A program made the position numbers and the translations under genes. This document shows positions 40,975-52,940 of a stretch of DNA of 64,000 nucleotides, one piece after another. The notes under the pieces are model-generated. The model worked only from the letters and a program-made list of their open reading frames with translations, was not told where the DNA came from and did not search any database. Source of the stretch: Elephas maximus indicus (lineage: Eukaryota > Chordata > Mammalia > Proboscidea > Elephantidae); contig NC_064819.1 of the NCBI RefSeq assembly GCF_024166365.1, positions 110,900,293 through 110,964,292 on the forward strand, written 5' to 3'. Within the stretch, counting starts at the first letter, position 1. Every line of letters starts with the position of its first letter.

Positions 40975-41345
40975 CATAAAGAACATTCGTTGAGGACTTC
41001 TATGTGCCCAGTTCTTGGTGTATTTTCTAATTTACTCACTCTCATGGCTGTTTTTCATGGCTTAGTGTTTAAGAGCTACAGCTGCTAACCAAGAGGTTGG
41101 CAGTTTGAATCCACCAGGCAGTCCTTGGAAATTCTATGGGGAGGTTCTAACCTGTCCTATAGGGTCACTATGAGTTGGAACTGACTTGATGGCAACAGGT
41201 TTTTTTTTTTTTTTAACTCTATGAGGTACTATTATGAATCCCATTTGGTAGATACGCAAAACCAAGACTTAGAGAGGTTGAGAAACTTGCTCAAGGCCAG
41301 AAATTCATTAAGTTGCAGAGCTGGGATTTAAACCCAGGAGTTTTG
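40975..41345 (+). repeat. MIR split by an AfroSINE
   Basis: Left half 'GAGGACTTCTATGTGCCCAG' .. 'TTTACTCACTCTCATGGC'; right half 'CTATGAGGTACTATTATG' .. 'GGATTTAAACCCAGG'. The AfroSINE at 41060-41213 separates them. Confidence 0.8.
41060..41213 (+). repeat. AfroSINE nested in MIR
   Basis: Head slightly eroded ('TGGCTTAGTGTTTAAGAGC'); tail 'GATGGCAACAGG' plus T15. Confidence 0.9.
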
Positions 41346-41399
41346 CCGAAAAAATTTGTGAATTTGGTCTCTAAACTGTCCTCCAGTAATAATTAGTAC

Positions 41400-41520
41400 T
41401 GTTATTAGTATTACCTCAGTTAGTGCTCATGACAAAACTGCAGGGTGGGTTTTTATACTCATTTAACAGGAGAGCAAACTGAGCTGGAGGGACTTTAATA
41501 ACTTGTCTAATTCCACATAG
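41400..41520 (+). repeat. MIR-like fragment
   Basis: 'CATTTAACAGGAGAGCAAAC' .. 'AATAACTTGTCTAATTCCAC', the MIR core, cut by the following SINE. Confidence 0.55.
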
Positions 41521-41523
41521 GGG

Positions 41524-41868
41524 ATTGTGATGGTTCAGTGGTAGAATCTTCGTCTTCCGTGCTGGAGACCTGGGTTCGATTCCAGGCCAGTGCAACTCAT
41601 GCTCAGATACCACCTGTCCCTTAGTGGAAGCTTGTGTGTTGCTATGATGCTGAACAGGTTTCAGTGGATCTTCCAAAATAAGACAGACTAGGAAGTAAGA
41701 CCTGGCAATCTGCTTCCAAAAATCAGCCAGTGAAAACTCAATGGGTCACAGAAGTCTGATCTGCAACCCATCATGGCAATGGCACAGGGTCCAGTAGTGT
41801 TTCCTTCTGTTGAACCTGGGGGCGTCATGAGTCGGGGGCCAACTCGACTGCAGCTGACAGCAACAAAG
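41524..41868 (+). repeat. tRNA-Gly-headed SINE, best-preserved head
   Basis: The head reads 'TGGTTCAGTGGTAGAATCTT', then 'CTGGAGACCTGGGTTCGATT' and 'CCAGGCCAGTGCA', aligning over almost the full length of tRNA-Gly(GCC). The body and RTE-type tail ('GTCATGAGTCGGGGGCCAAC', 'CAGCTGACAGCAACAA') match 34852-35182. Confidence 0.9.
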
Positions 41869-42844
41869 TCATGTTACCCTACACAAGATTATGCTCCTGT
41901 CTCTCTCTCAACACAAGGTTGACAGATCTTACACAAAGATAGAGACATCTTGTGAGGTGGGCTGAGAGGGGCACACAGCCCAGGAATCAGGTCCTGCCTT
42001 CTCTGACACAGGCCCCTCTATGTTTTCCATGAGGGCTTTGACCACAGCTGAATAAGCTTCTACTGCACTCTTCATGCTTCATAGGTGACTGCAGGACTTG
42101 GTGCCAAGTTACCAGCACTTCTGTCCCACCCCACCCCACCTGAACCCATCTGTACAACATGAGGAGAGTGTGGAATGGCACTTTGCTATGTTGCTTTTGG
42201 AAAATCTACTAAGTCCTACTATAACTGCTCCATATTAGGAATGGAAAGGCAGTGGGACTTGATGGAAAATTCCAGAGATCTCCAAATGGTAGAGAGAGGG
42301 CTATAGAGGACACAGTGTCAGGGCAATGTTTGTGTGATACAGATCCTAAGACGTGCGTGCAGGAAGTTTCTTGGGGAGCCGCTAGGTGGGGGAGTAAAAG
42401 CAGTAGGTTTAGGCAGAGGGAGGAGTTGAACTGAGATGCAGTCTAACAGATGCCTTAGCCTATCCCACAGGTACCTCTGGAGCTGGGGTGGCCCTTCAGA
42501 GTTTTCCCAGGGCTGGCTCTTCCTACATCTACTTAAGTAGTCACTGGATGTAGGCTCTCCCTGGGGTCACCTTAGGTGGGAAAGATCTCTCTCCAGCTGA
42601 GGTGAGGACAATGATGGATCACAAGGTTGAAAGTCGTGAGTTTCAACATTGTCAGCATCGGGGGCACGAGTGCCTCTATTCTGAAGGGAGGATCTGGGAG
42701 TGGTACCACAGCATCTACTACAATGGGCTGTCAGGGTGATTAACTTGGCTACATTGTGGAGACAAATATAAACCTTGGGCACAGGAGAGAGGGGCAGAGG
42801 AAGACTCACTGCTTAGAGGTGGGTCACTCAGTTGACCTGTTGAG
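41869..42844. other. No feature recognised
   Basis: About 1 kb of fairly GC-rich unique-looking sequence. The frames at 42252 and 42567 show no similarity. Confidence 0.3.
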
Positions 42845-42985
42845 CCTGAACTTCTGTTATGGATGATGGTGTAATTTGGGAACATGAGGAACATAATTAA
42901 TGTCATTGAACTGTAAATGTGAAGACTGTTGAGATGTCAAATGTTTTGTTACATATATATTTACCACAGGAAAAAAGAAAAAAAG
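42845..42985 (+). mobile_element. L1 3' terminus
   Basis: 'AATGTCATTGAACTGTAAATG' .. 'GTTACATATATATTTACCAC' plus an A-rich tail is the typical L1 3' end. Confidence 0.7.
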
Positions 42986-44049
42986 GTTTGAAAAGGAACT
43001 GGGTGTAGCCACTTTAAGCATAAAATATCTGACACACAAAAGTTGTGTTCACGGAACCAAGTTCAAGTTTCTCAGGTAAAAATCTGATGTTTGTTAACTG
43101 GAGGTTTTGAAGAAATATTATATTTAATTACTTTCTAAAAAGTTGTATTTTATTTTGTATATTTTAAGTAAATAACATAAAGAAGTATGATGGGGGGTGG
43201 GGGGAAGATAAAATGACCCACAGGAAATCCCAAAGAGAACAATAGGTCTTTACTAAAGATTGCAACTAGTCAAGGTAGCCCACAGTTGTGCTCAGCCTTA
43301 AAAGTTTTCAAGCTCAGTTACGGGGTGAGAACGGAAGATAATGCAAAAGCGCCGGAGAGGTCTTGTATATGAAAATTTCAGCACAAGGTATTTTAATCAT
43401 TTCAGCCTATTCTAGTTTTCCTATTTCCTCCTATATCAAGTGCATGTGTGTGCGTGCAAGTAACCTTGGATATGGCTTCCTTTTGTTGTTTTGTGCTGTC
43501 CAGTCAGTTCTTTTTAGAGACATAAAAAGCCCCAGAATCAACTCCAGTAACACTTCTCTGGACTATCTTTGAAAGGAACAGATGAATGAATTTGACAGAA
43601 AACTTCTTGGTTGAAATTTTCCCTTTCTCAGATTGCATAAATTTAAGGGGAGAGCCTGCCAAGTGCTCAGTGACGCTCTACAGGGCAGCTTCTGGCAGGG
43701 ACACTCTGTACCAGCAGCAAAATGAATGTTTTCCTGAATCCCTGACTTATCATTCTTTATCACCTGCTCTGTGCTCCCTTTTCTGCGCCAAGGCTTTCTA
43801 AATGACTTGGAGAGGGGAAGGGGAAGAAAAGAAAAATACTCTTATAGAACCAAGACCAGACACTGTGTATTGATGGTTGCTGAGAATTCATTTGGTAGAT
43901 AAGATCGCAGTGATTAACACCACGTTATTGAACTCTGTCTTCAAGCCTAAGCTGGGCAGAAGGGCTCACATCCCCGACACTGGAGTGTTTTGATGTTTAG
44001 GACTGTGCCTTTGCATCAGGAAATTTCGATTATAGCAGGCTTTTCACGA
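42986..44049. other. No feature recognised
   Basis: Unique-looking 1 kb; the opposing frames at 43563-43801 have no family match. Confidence 0.3.
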
Positions 44050-44114
44050 GGTGAATCAAGTCATATAATGCCCCTTCTGAAAACCCTTCTCACTGTTCTT
44101 AAAATGAATTCCAA

Positions 44115-44272
44115 ACTGGTTAAGTGCTACAGCTGCTAACCAGAAGGTCAGCAGTTCAAATCCACCATGCGCTCCTTAGAAACTCTACAGGGTAGTTCTA
44201 CTCTGTTCTATAGGTTCACTACAAGTCGGAATAGACTTGATAGCAAAGGGCTTGGCGTTTTTGGTTTCCCCT
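44115..44272 (+). repeat. AfroSINE, 5'-truncated
   Basis: Starts inside the A-box region ('TGGTTAAGTGCTACAGC') and ends 'TAGCAAAGGGCTTGGC'. Confidence 0.85.
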
Positions 44273-44278
44273 GGCCCA

Positions 44279-44462
44279 TGGAGTCCCTGGGTGATGCGAA
44301 TGGTTACTGCCTTGGCTGCTAACCCAAAGGTTGGAGACACCTTGGAAGAAAGGCCTGGTGATCTGCTTCTGAAAAATCAGCCATTGAAAACCCTGTGGAG
44401 CACAGTTCCCCTCTGACACATAGTGTGGACACCATGAGTTGGAACTCACTCAATAGCAGCTG
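44279..44462 (+). repeat. AfroSINE, long subtype with B-box deletion
   Basis: Begins 'GGAGTCCCTGGGTGATGCG'. About 20 bp including the B box are missing ('AAAGGTTGGAGACACCTTGG'). Confidence 0.88.
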
Positions 44463-44909
44463 CCCACCCCCCACGAGACCCTATAGAACCTGGCTCTGCC
44501 TGCTATTCCAGTCTCATTTGGTACCACGTTCTCCTTCATTCCCTGTGCTTCAGCCACACTGACAACGTCTTTCCACTTCCTCCAACAAGAAGAGACCTTT
44601 CCAAATCCATGGCCTTCACCCTTGCTACCTGGAATGTTCTTCTCCCAGCACATCCATGGCTGGTTCATTCTTCAGTTCAGCTTAAATGTCACCTCTTCAG
44701 AGATGCCTTTCCTGACCATGATCCTCCGTGTTGATTCTCTGTCCTCAGACCTTCTGGGTTTTCTTTACTGTACTCACCTATCAGAATTTGTAATTATTCG
44801 TTTGCTTGTTTACATGTTTATTGTCTCTGCCATACACTAGACTCTACTCCTCGGACGGGCAGGGAGAATACCTACCTTGTTTATCACTGAAAACCCAGTG
44901 TCAGGTACA

Positions 44910-45110
44910 CAGTTGTTGTTGGATGCCGTTGAGTCGATTCTAACTCATAGCAACCCCACGAGACAGAGTAAAACTTAACTATAGGGTTTTCTAGGCTGTA
45001 ATCCTTATGGAAGAGGACCCCTGGGTCTTTTTCTTGTGGAACCGCTGGGTGGGTTCGAACTGCCAATCTTTTGCTTAGCAACTTAACTGTTGTGCCACCA
45101 CAGCTCCTTT
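44910..45110 (-). repeat. AfroSINE, long subtype
   Basis: 'GTTGTTGTTGGATGCCGTTG' to 'TGTGCCACCACAGCTCC'. Confidence 0.9.
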
Positions 45111-45119
45111 CTTCTTCTT

Positions 45120-45880
45120 TTAATAATATTTTGTTGTGTTTTCACTGAAAGCTTACACAGCAGGTTAGATTTCCATTTAACAATTACTACACAGAGTGAT
45201 TAAGAGCTATGGCTACTAACCAGAAAGTCGACAGTTCAAATCCACTAGGCGCTCCTTGGACGCCCTGTGGGGCAGGTCTACTCTGTCCTTTGGGATTGCT
45301 ATGAGTTGGAATCGACTCGACAGCAACAGGTTTGGTTTTTTGGAACACATATTGTTCAGACACTGGTTTCATTTTTCACAGTGTTTTAACATCCTCATGA
45401 ATTCCCTTCTGGGTGTTTCACTTCCAGTAATCTGCTTTCCCTGTCCCCTTACCCTTTCTTCTTTGCTTTCAAGTAATTGTTGACCATTTGGTCTCATATA
45501 GGTGATTTTTTAAAGGTGTGCACTACTCCTTAGTAATATTCCTTATTTTATGAACCAATTTGTTATTAAGCTAAAAGGTGTCCTCAGGGGGTAGTTTTGG
45601 TTCAAGGTTTATGGAGTATCTCAGGGAGATAGTCTTGGGGAGTTCTTTAGTCTCAACCAATTCAGTAAGTCTGGACATTTTAAGAATTCGACTTCTGTTG
45701 CACACTTTTCTCCCTATCATGATCCATCTATTGTGGGCCTGATCAGAACGGTCGTTAGTGGTAGCCGGGCACCATCTAGTTCTTCTGGTCTCAGGGTAGA
45801 TGAGGATATGCTCTTGCAGACTGTTAGTCCCATAGGCTAGTTTTGTCCCTGAGTCTTTGGTGGGCCTCTTTGATTCCTGA
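45120..45880 (-). mobile_element. L1-type 3'UTR, related subfamily, split by AfroSINE
   Basis: 'TTTTGTTGTGTTTTCACTG' .. 'TCTCATATAGGTGATTTT' .. 'GTATCTCAGGGAGATAGTC' .. 'TTAGTGGTAGCCGGGCACC' parallels the 38695 and 57856 copies but belongs to a distinguishable subfamily. Confidence 0.6.
45193..45345 (+). repeat. AfroSINE nested in the L1 3'UTR
   Basis: Starts within the A box ('AGAGTGATTAAGAGCTATGG'); tail 'GACAGCAACAGGTTTGG'. Confidence 0.88.
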
Positions 45881-46084
45881 TATTTAACTGAATGAATAGT
45901 ACTTCACTTAATGCTTGAGTGGCCAACCCATGATTCTCTTTAAACAATATTTATTTACAGGTTTTTAAATAAAGGCTTTGTATATATGGAAATGTCTCAC
46001 AGACATAAGAGAGATGAAGTGTGTGTTTAATAACGTAGACTTTCAAAATCCTCTTCTTCAGCAAACTAATTGCCCCTTCCTCCC

Positions 46085-47370
46085 TATTCTCATAGTGGTT
46101 TTGTTTCAGTTGAGGTGTAACTTACATACAATATACTGCACAAATTTTGAATAACTCTTACGTATGTAAAATGTAGATGGGAGATGCAGATCGAGATGCC
46201 GAATGGTTCCAGTACCCCTGGAGGTTCTTTTGTATCTCCTCTTAGTTGATTGCCCCCAAAAGGTAAAGCCCACTGTAATTTCTATCAATGCGGATCAGTT
46301 TTGACTGTTTCTTAACTTCATAAATAGAGTCATACTGTATGTATTCTTTTACGTCTGGCTTTTTTTTTGGCCCTCAAGTATGGTTTTGAGACCCATTCGT
46401 GTTGTGATATGTATCGGTAATCTGTCTTATTACAATATCCTTTGAGTAAATATAGTTTATCCATCCTACAGTTGAAGGACATTTGGGTTATATTTGGACA
46501 TTTGGCTATTGCGAGTATTGTATATGTATTTTGGTAGACGTGGACACTCATCTTTGCTGGTTGCATGCCCTGGAGTGGAATTGCTCCTGGATAGGCCTAT
46601 GTTTAGCTTTAGTAGACACTGCCGAAGTGTTCTGAAGTGCCTATACCAGTTTACACTACTGCCAGCAATGTATGAGTTTTACTTGTCCCCTATCTTCACC
46701 AGCACGTAATATTCCCCCAGACTTAATTTTAGCTATATGATGGGTGTGTGGTATATCTCTTTGAGGTTTTAGTTTGCCTTTCCCTGATGACAAATGATGT
46801 TGAGTGCTTTTTTAATGTTTATGGGCCATTTGGATATCCTTGTGTGTGTGTGACTTGCCTCTGTGTGTTAAGTGTGGTTTAGCTATTTTGTTCATTAAAA
46901 ATATTAAAAAATGGATTGTCTACCTTTTTTTTAATTGATTGGTAGGTGTTTTTACATTTTGGATATGAGTTACTTGACAGCTATAGGAGTCCCTGGGTGG
47001 AGCAAATGGTTAACAAGCTTGGCTGCTAAATCAAAGGTTGGAGGTTAGAGCCTACCCAGAAGCACCTTGGAAGAAAGGGCTGGGAATCTACTTCTGAAAA
47101 ATCGGCCATTGAGAACCCAGTGGAACACAGTTCTACTCTGACACACATGGGGTTGCCATGAGTTGGAGTCAACTCAGTGGCAATTGGCTGGTAACAGCTA
47201 TATGCACTGCGAATGCCCTCTTCCATCTGAGCCTTGCCTCTTCCCTCTCTGAATGGTGCCATTTGATGAATAGAAGGTCTCAGTTTTGATGAAATCCAAT
47301 TTATCAATCTTTTAAGAGTGATTTTTGGAGACCTCAGATCCCTTACAGTGTTTTTAACCAAAGAATAGAG
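46085..47370 (-). mobile_element. Old L1M LINE fragment, split by AfroSINE
   Basis: Reverse-oriented L1 landmarks: 'TGGAGTGGAATTGCTCC', 'TTACACTACTGCCAGCAATG', 'GATGACAAATGATGTTGAGT', 'TTTTAATTGATTGGTAGG', and after the SINE 'GATGAAATCCAATTTATCAA'. Frames are broken. Confidence 0.85.
46986..47203 (+). repeat. AfroSINE with target duplication, in L1M
   Basis: ACAGCTATA lies directly left (46977-46985) and right (about 47206-47214). Long subtype, 'GGAGTCCCTGGGTGGAGC' to 'CAGTGGCAATTGGCTGG'. Confidence 0.92.
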
Positions 47371-47799
47371 TGGGGGTGATGTTAAAATTGTGTCTTAGTA
47401 GGGCTGAAATGGCTTTCAGGACCCTGATGTTTGAAGCATGGTCACAAAACAGACAGCTCTCCCAGCTCCCCTCATCCAAGCCCAACCTATCCCTCTAGGC
47501 CTTGCTAAAAATTCTTTTTCCTCATGAGGTGGCTGCCACATAGGTTCCCCCAATGCCCATTTCAGGAAGATCCCAGATCGGTTCATCCCATACGTTGGTA
47601 ATGTGTCTTAGGAAGATGGTATGCTGAATTGTACTCCCCACAAGAACCCCTCAAAAATACTGAATTCAGGAAGACAACACAGAAATCACACCACATGGAC
47701 AGAGTCATTCACCAGGTATATTTGAAGTCTAAGCTCTTTGAGCTATACACGTGCACAAATGATTCAGTTGGTGGAAATCTCCTCCTCCATTTTTAAACA
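47371..47799. other. No feature recognised
   Basis: Unique-looking; may include the region just beyond the RCAN2 poly(A) site. Confidence 0.3.
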
Positions 47800-50109
47800 T
47801 TTCTTACTTAAAATAGTGCTAAAGAGGTTTGCATAATGTGCATCATGGAAATGCTGAGGCAATTCTGACTTTCACAGTGCTGAGTTACCACTGAAAACAC
47901 TTTAGAGAGTCCTTCTCATTTCTTGCCGCTCTCCTGGCAAAAGTTCCCCTTCTCACCTTCCCCAAGCCCAATCTAATGAAAGAATTACTTGATCTGAGAC
48001 AGACTAACATTGTCATTTTGCAACAGATTTCGCTAAAATGAAGCACACAGATTATACACTCCACTGATTTCATTTTACGACGGTACAAAATGGTCATTTC
48101 AACTTTTACTACATTTGCTTGCCAATGTCTGATGTGTTTAAAAAAAATTAAAAATCATTTCCAAACATTTTCTCTCACCCAGCTTTCTTTAGAACCCACA
48201 TTCTGAAAACTCTGGGTAGCTTATGAAGTCAAATGATCTGCAGACGACTAAGAAACACAGCTAGCTGACTGTTGTCAAAGTTCTCTGGTCATCTGAATAG
48301 GTGAGGGCAATGTTTCTTCCACTAGAGGGCATCATTTCTCCACTATTAACTCTTCAGTCTGTCATTGGTCAAGGAAAAACAACAAAAAAACCTCCACAGC
48401 AAAGGAAAGCCAAAGCATTTGCTTATTGTACACTCCTCAGATTTTATTATTTTTTTAAAGGAGCCTTCATTTTTCTTATGGGAACTCAAGATTTCACTAG
48501 CAATGCTCTCCTCAGTTTCTCCTGTACTGCGTCCAGTACTATATTGCTATATTCACAGTAGAACGGACTTGAATTTCTGCGTGATCAGTCTATGAAGTTT
48601 CTGATGAGACTAAAATACACTCTAGTCAAAAACCACAACAATCCATCCATCAGCTGGCTGCGTTACTGTTCTTGCGTGTTTTTCTGAGGCTTGGGTAATG
48701 AAAGTATTTCCCCACTCCACCACAATTCGCATTTACACCTAAATGAATTCATTAATGTAGAGGAAGAGATGAGGCCTGGCACATACAGCAAAAGGTAACG
48801 GTTCTACACGTGTATCTTCTGTAATGCACTTTGGGCTAGAGAAATAGAAAAATCACATGTAACAAAAACAACTCTTTTAAGCACGTGGGCATTTGCATGA
48901 ATAGGGATCAGCAAACGTGTATTTAATCATCCTTCCCGTTTTAATCTGCTCAGCTGCATTCTGGAGATTGAGCTTCATCCCAATTGTCTACCACTGACAC
49001 TTGCATTTTCACTTTATTTTAAAACAAAGGGTTCTTGATAGCAAAGATGCTGGCTAATCATATAGATATATATTGGCGTGAGACATGTTGTGCCCTTTCA
49101 GAATTCAGCATTATCCATAAGAGGGTGTTAATATTATCAGATTACCTGTATCAGTATACGAATGCATTCCTAGTAACGCACATATTAGGTTCTTAAGCAG
49201 CTAATGGCTGAACAATCGCTAAATAAAAAACATCCAGATTTCAAAAGCACAGCCGAAACATTTATACAAATATACAAAGAGAAAAAAAACAATCGTTCAG
49301 ACACTGTGAAACTTTTGTAATAAATAGGTTCGTCTGAAATCGGTCTGTATCACCCTGGACAAGCCTCCCCAATGAGGCTGGGAAAATTCTATATGCAAGT
49401 GGTGTTCAAAATCTATCACGGAATATCTTTGGGGCCCAGCTCAGTTTTGCTTCCAGGAATTTTAACAGGCTATGAAGTATTGACTCAAAACAGTAAATAT
49501 ACCCAGACTTGTTGAGCTGGACGATGCTGATCATTTTCCTAATCTAGAGAGGACATGGCTGGATGCTGACACTGTGAGTTCTAGTGTGTTTTCAAATCAT
49601 GAAAATAAATGCTGGTGATCATGCATGTCCTGGGAATGTCGGGATGCAGAGGACTGAGTGAGACCAGATAGGGGTATCTCATGCAGTCAAAGTCAAGTTT
49701 ACATATGGTCCTATTTAAGTGGCCAGGAAAAAACAATGCACATACCTCAGGACTGGGACTGAAACAGCTCACAAACAACACAGGTGCTATTTGTTACTGG
49801 TGTCTCTGGCTTGGATCAACATGAGAGAATGAAGATACAGGCTGTACTGACTGTTTAATAAGAAAATGCTACTTTTTTTTCTAGAACCTTCTAAATAATG
49901 AATTACACTTGATGGAGTATGATATGATCAGGAAACCTATCACCTTTTCCTAGCCCTTTTGTCCAAGAGGCTTGATTACAATGAAGGAATCTCAAACAAC
50001 CAGACACCCAGGGATTTAAAGGCATTTTTTTTTTTCCACAAACAAACAATAGAGGGAAAAAGCATGATAAAGAGGAGACGGATATTATCATCGAGGCGGA
50101 GCTGTGAGC
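47800..50109 (-). other. RCAN2: Probable RCAN2 3'UTR
   Basis: Sequence downstream (minus strand) of the RCAN2 stop. No SINE or LINE is visible over more than 2 kb, in contrast to the surrounding sequence. Minus-strand AATAAA motifs lie near 49013-49018 and 48443-48448. The human transcript has a 3'UTR of a few kilobases, so a distal end near 47.8-48.4 kb is plausible; the exact end cannot be read here. Confidence 0.5.
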
Positions 50110-50388
<279 letters not shown>

Positions 50389-50439
50389 TTATCCAGGGAT
50401 GGCACGGGTATTGGAAAGTGGAATGAGACAATCTGTCAT

Positions 50440-50560
50440 TGTATGCCAGCTCCACCACTTATCAACTGTGCAGCCTTGAACAAGCCACTTAATGCCTTAG
50501 CATCCTCAAGTGTAAACTGCATATACTCCATGGAGAGGATTAAATATGTCTGGCAATTAT
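50440..50560 (+). repeat. MIR fragment
   Basis: 'CAGCTCCACCACTTATCAAC' .. 'AACAAGCCACTTAATGCC'. Confidence 0.6.
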
Positions 50561-50869
50561 TAGTTTCTGTGCTATTTCCCAGCATTGGTTCTAATTATCT
50601 GAGTAATCTTGCACCAATCATTTCACCTCTTCATCTTTTGGATAAGGTAGTATCTAAGGTTCCCTTCAGCTGTACACTTCTTAGAATAAGAGCTGCCCCA
50701 GGACGGAATATGGTGGAATCATCGTTTATCTGGGATTTGCAGTGGCTAGTGCATAACTGGGTTAGGTGATCATTAAAACCCCTTCCATTCCCGAGAGTCT
50801 ATCATTCTTGACTGGCTCATTTTACAGTCAAACTGCTATCATCTGATTGGCTTCTTATCTGTTTTTGTT

Positions 50870-51150
50870 TCACCTCAATAGGTATTTACTAAGCACCTCT
50901 TACAGTTTGGTCCATTGCTAGGCATAAGGGCTACAAGGCATAATACAAATATGTGTGCCTTTCACAAGAGCAAAGTTCAGTGGAGGCATATGGAAACAGA
51001 AAGTATTGTAATATAACACGGTGAGCACTAGGGTGGCAATATGTGTCAAAAACTATGGTACCAAATTACAGAGAGCAAGTCACTCCAAAAGGCTTCCCAG
51101 AAGAGGTGACAGTTGAGCTGGGTCTAAAAGAGAAATAGGAGACCTCTACG
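50870..51150 (+). repeat. L2 fragment
   Basis: 'GGTATTTACTAAGCACCTC', 'TTGCTAGGCATAAGGGC', 'GGCTTCCCAGAAGAGGTGAC' and 'GAGCTGGGTCTAAAAG' in L2 order. Confidence 0.75.
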
Positions 51151-52439
51151 TGGTGGGACAGGAGAAGGAGACATCCTTCTTCCCCACCCATTATGAATAC
51201 ACAGAAAAATCTCCTAAAAACAATGTCTCCCAGACGTTGGCTCATCAGGTCTTACTTGATCAAGTCCAGATATCTGAGCCTAGCACAGAAGATGCTGTAT
51301 AATCTCTCACCAATCATTTTCAACATTACTTCCATTAACTCCCTATTTGTTTCAGTCAAACTGGTTGACCTGTTAGTCCCTAATCACAACAGCTACATTT
51401 TATACCTACCAAACCGGCGACTTTTATATGGAATCATCTCACCTCTCGCTGACAGTTATGTATATCCTCCCCTCTTCCCCTTTTAGGATCAAGGCCAGAT
51501 ACTACCCAGTATAGGAATCTTTCCTGTTATCCTTGGTCTTTAGTGGAAAGAGCCTGTTCTGGATGCCTAGGGCAAGTGTCGTCAGTTCCATTCACAGGGC
51601 ACTTATCATGCACTACTGTGCACACTTTGGTAAACACCAAGAGTGAAAACAGCACAACCTTTCAAGGTACAGTTTTAAATTCTATGTGCTGACATTTCAG
51701 AAGGGGAAACATTAATAATGCAATAAGTATCGACACTTTTCTAAGTGATGCTGAGAAAGAGTTAAACACTCAGTCAGCCATGCCCAGATTCACAGAAGTC
51801 TTTCCCTGAACCCTCTGGACATCCTGCTGTGTAAAGGCATTCCTGGTTGAGAGCAGCAAACATTTCACACAATGGAGGAGTGTTACACTGTCAGCATTTT
51901 TCCCAGTACGTGCAATAGCAAAGAGGGATAGAACTAGTCAGAAACACAGAAGTATGGCTGATGAAGAGTCTGTGACTTAAAGTCTAGATTTGGTGAAACT
52001 GTAGGTGGAGAGACTGGGGAATTTTGTCAATGAGTATTAAATCTCTGATATAACAGAGCTGACATGGACCAGTTTGGATGCAGACAAGGATGGTGACAGA
52101 AGCAGGGCATAGGGGCCAGAACCAGGAAGTAGACACTTGCTGAAGTCACTCATGCTAAAGTACACTCTCCCGGCTTGATGAGTAAAAATCGATAGCGCTA
52201 ACCTAACCATACTGTAACCCACTCTGAAGTGATCATACCACGTATACTTGCAGTTGCTAAATAAAGTTCATTTAATTGTGTGGTTTCAGTTTTCCCTCAA
52301 GTATTTTGTCATTTTTATAGAAGTCCCAAGATTAAAGAACCACTGCAGATATTGCTAAGAAAAGGAACCTAATGAAGTCAGCCTTCTCTGAGATGGCCAG
52401 GGGTTGACAGACCTGGTTGGTGGCATCTCTGAGCTGTGG
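51151..52439. other. No feature recognised
   Basis: RCAN2 intron, unique-looking 1.3 kb; the frame at 51193-51486 shows no family match. Confidence 0.3.
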
Positions 52440-52570
52440 TTCTCCAACATCTGTGTGTGTAACAATTTACTGGGGAATTTGTTAAAAAGAGTTTATCAAT
52501 ATAGGGATGCATCCTGTAAATTCTGATTTAGTGAAACCTACATTTTCATTCAGTACCCCCAGGTGATTCT
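52440..52570 (+). mobile_element. MER5A-like hAT DNA transposon relic
   Basis: 'CTCCAACATCTGTGTGTG', 'GGGGAATTTGTTAAAAAG', 'AAATTCTGATTTAGTG' and 'CCCCAGGTGATTCTTGG'. Confidence 0.65.
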
Positions 52571-52771
52571 TGGTGTCTCATTGTCGGGTGGCCACTACCA
52601 CTTTGCTTTGTGTGATAAGCAGGAGGCTGTAGGCCCAACAAGGGCAACAACATACATATGATGTGCCCCATTCCCTCCTCCATTCTATATCACACTTTTG
52701 CATTGGAAAAATGGTGATCATGAAGGTAGAGGATAATAGAGGGAAGGAGGGAGGCTGAGGATGTCAAAAGA

Positions 52772-52940
52772 AAAAAAAAAAAAAACCACTGCCGTTGAGT
52801 TGGTTCCAACTCCTAGTGACCCTAGAGGACAGAGTAGAACTGCCCCACAGCGTTTCCAAGGAGCACCTGGTGGATTCAAACTGCTGACCCTTTGATTAGC
52901 AGCCATAGCTCTTAACCACTGCACCACCAGGCCACCATCG
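52772..52940 (-). repeat. AfroSINE, short subtype
   Basis: A16 tract on the left (its reversed T-rich end), then 'CCACTGCCGTTGAGTTGG' to 'TGCACCACCAGGCC'. Confidence 0.93.

Larger units (their letters stand above)
44050..44910 (+). repeat. L2 LINE 3' region split by two AfroSINEs
   Basis: 'CTTCTGAAAACCCTTCTCAC' left of the SINEs; right of them 'GAACCTGGCTCTGCCTGC', 'GCTACCTGGAATGTTCTTCT', 'TCAGCTTAAATGTCACCTC', 'CAGAGATGCCTTTCCTGACC' and 'GACTCTACTCCTCGGACGGG', in L2 order. Confidence 0.8.
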
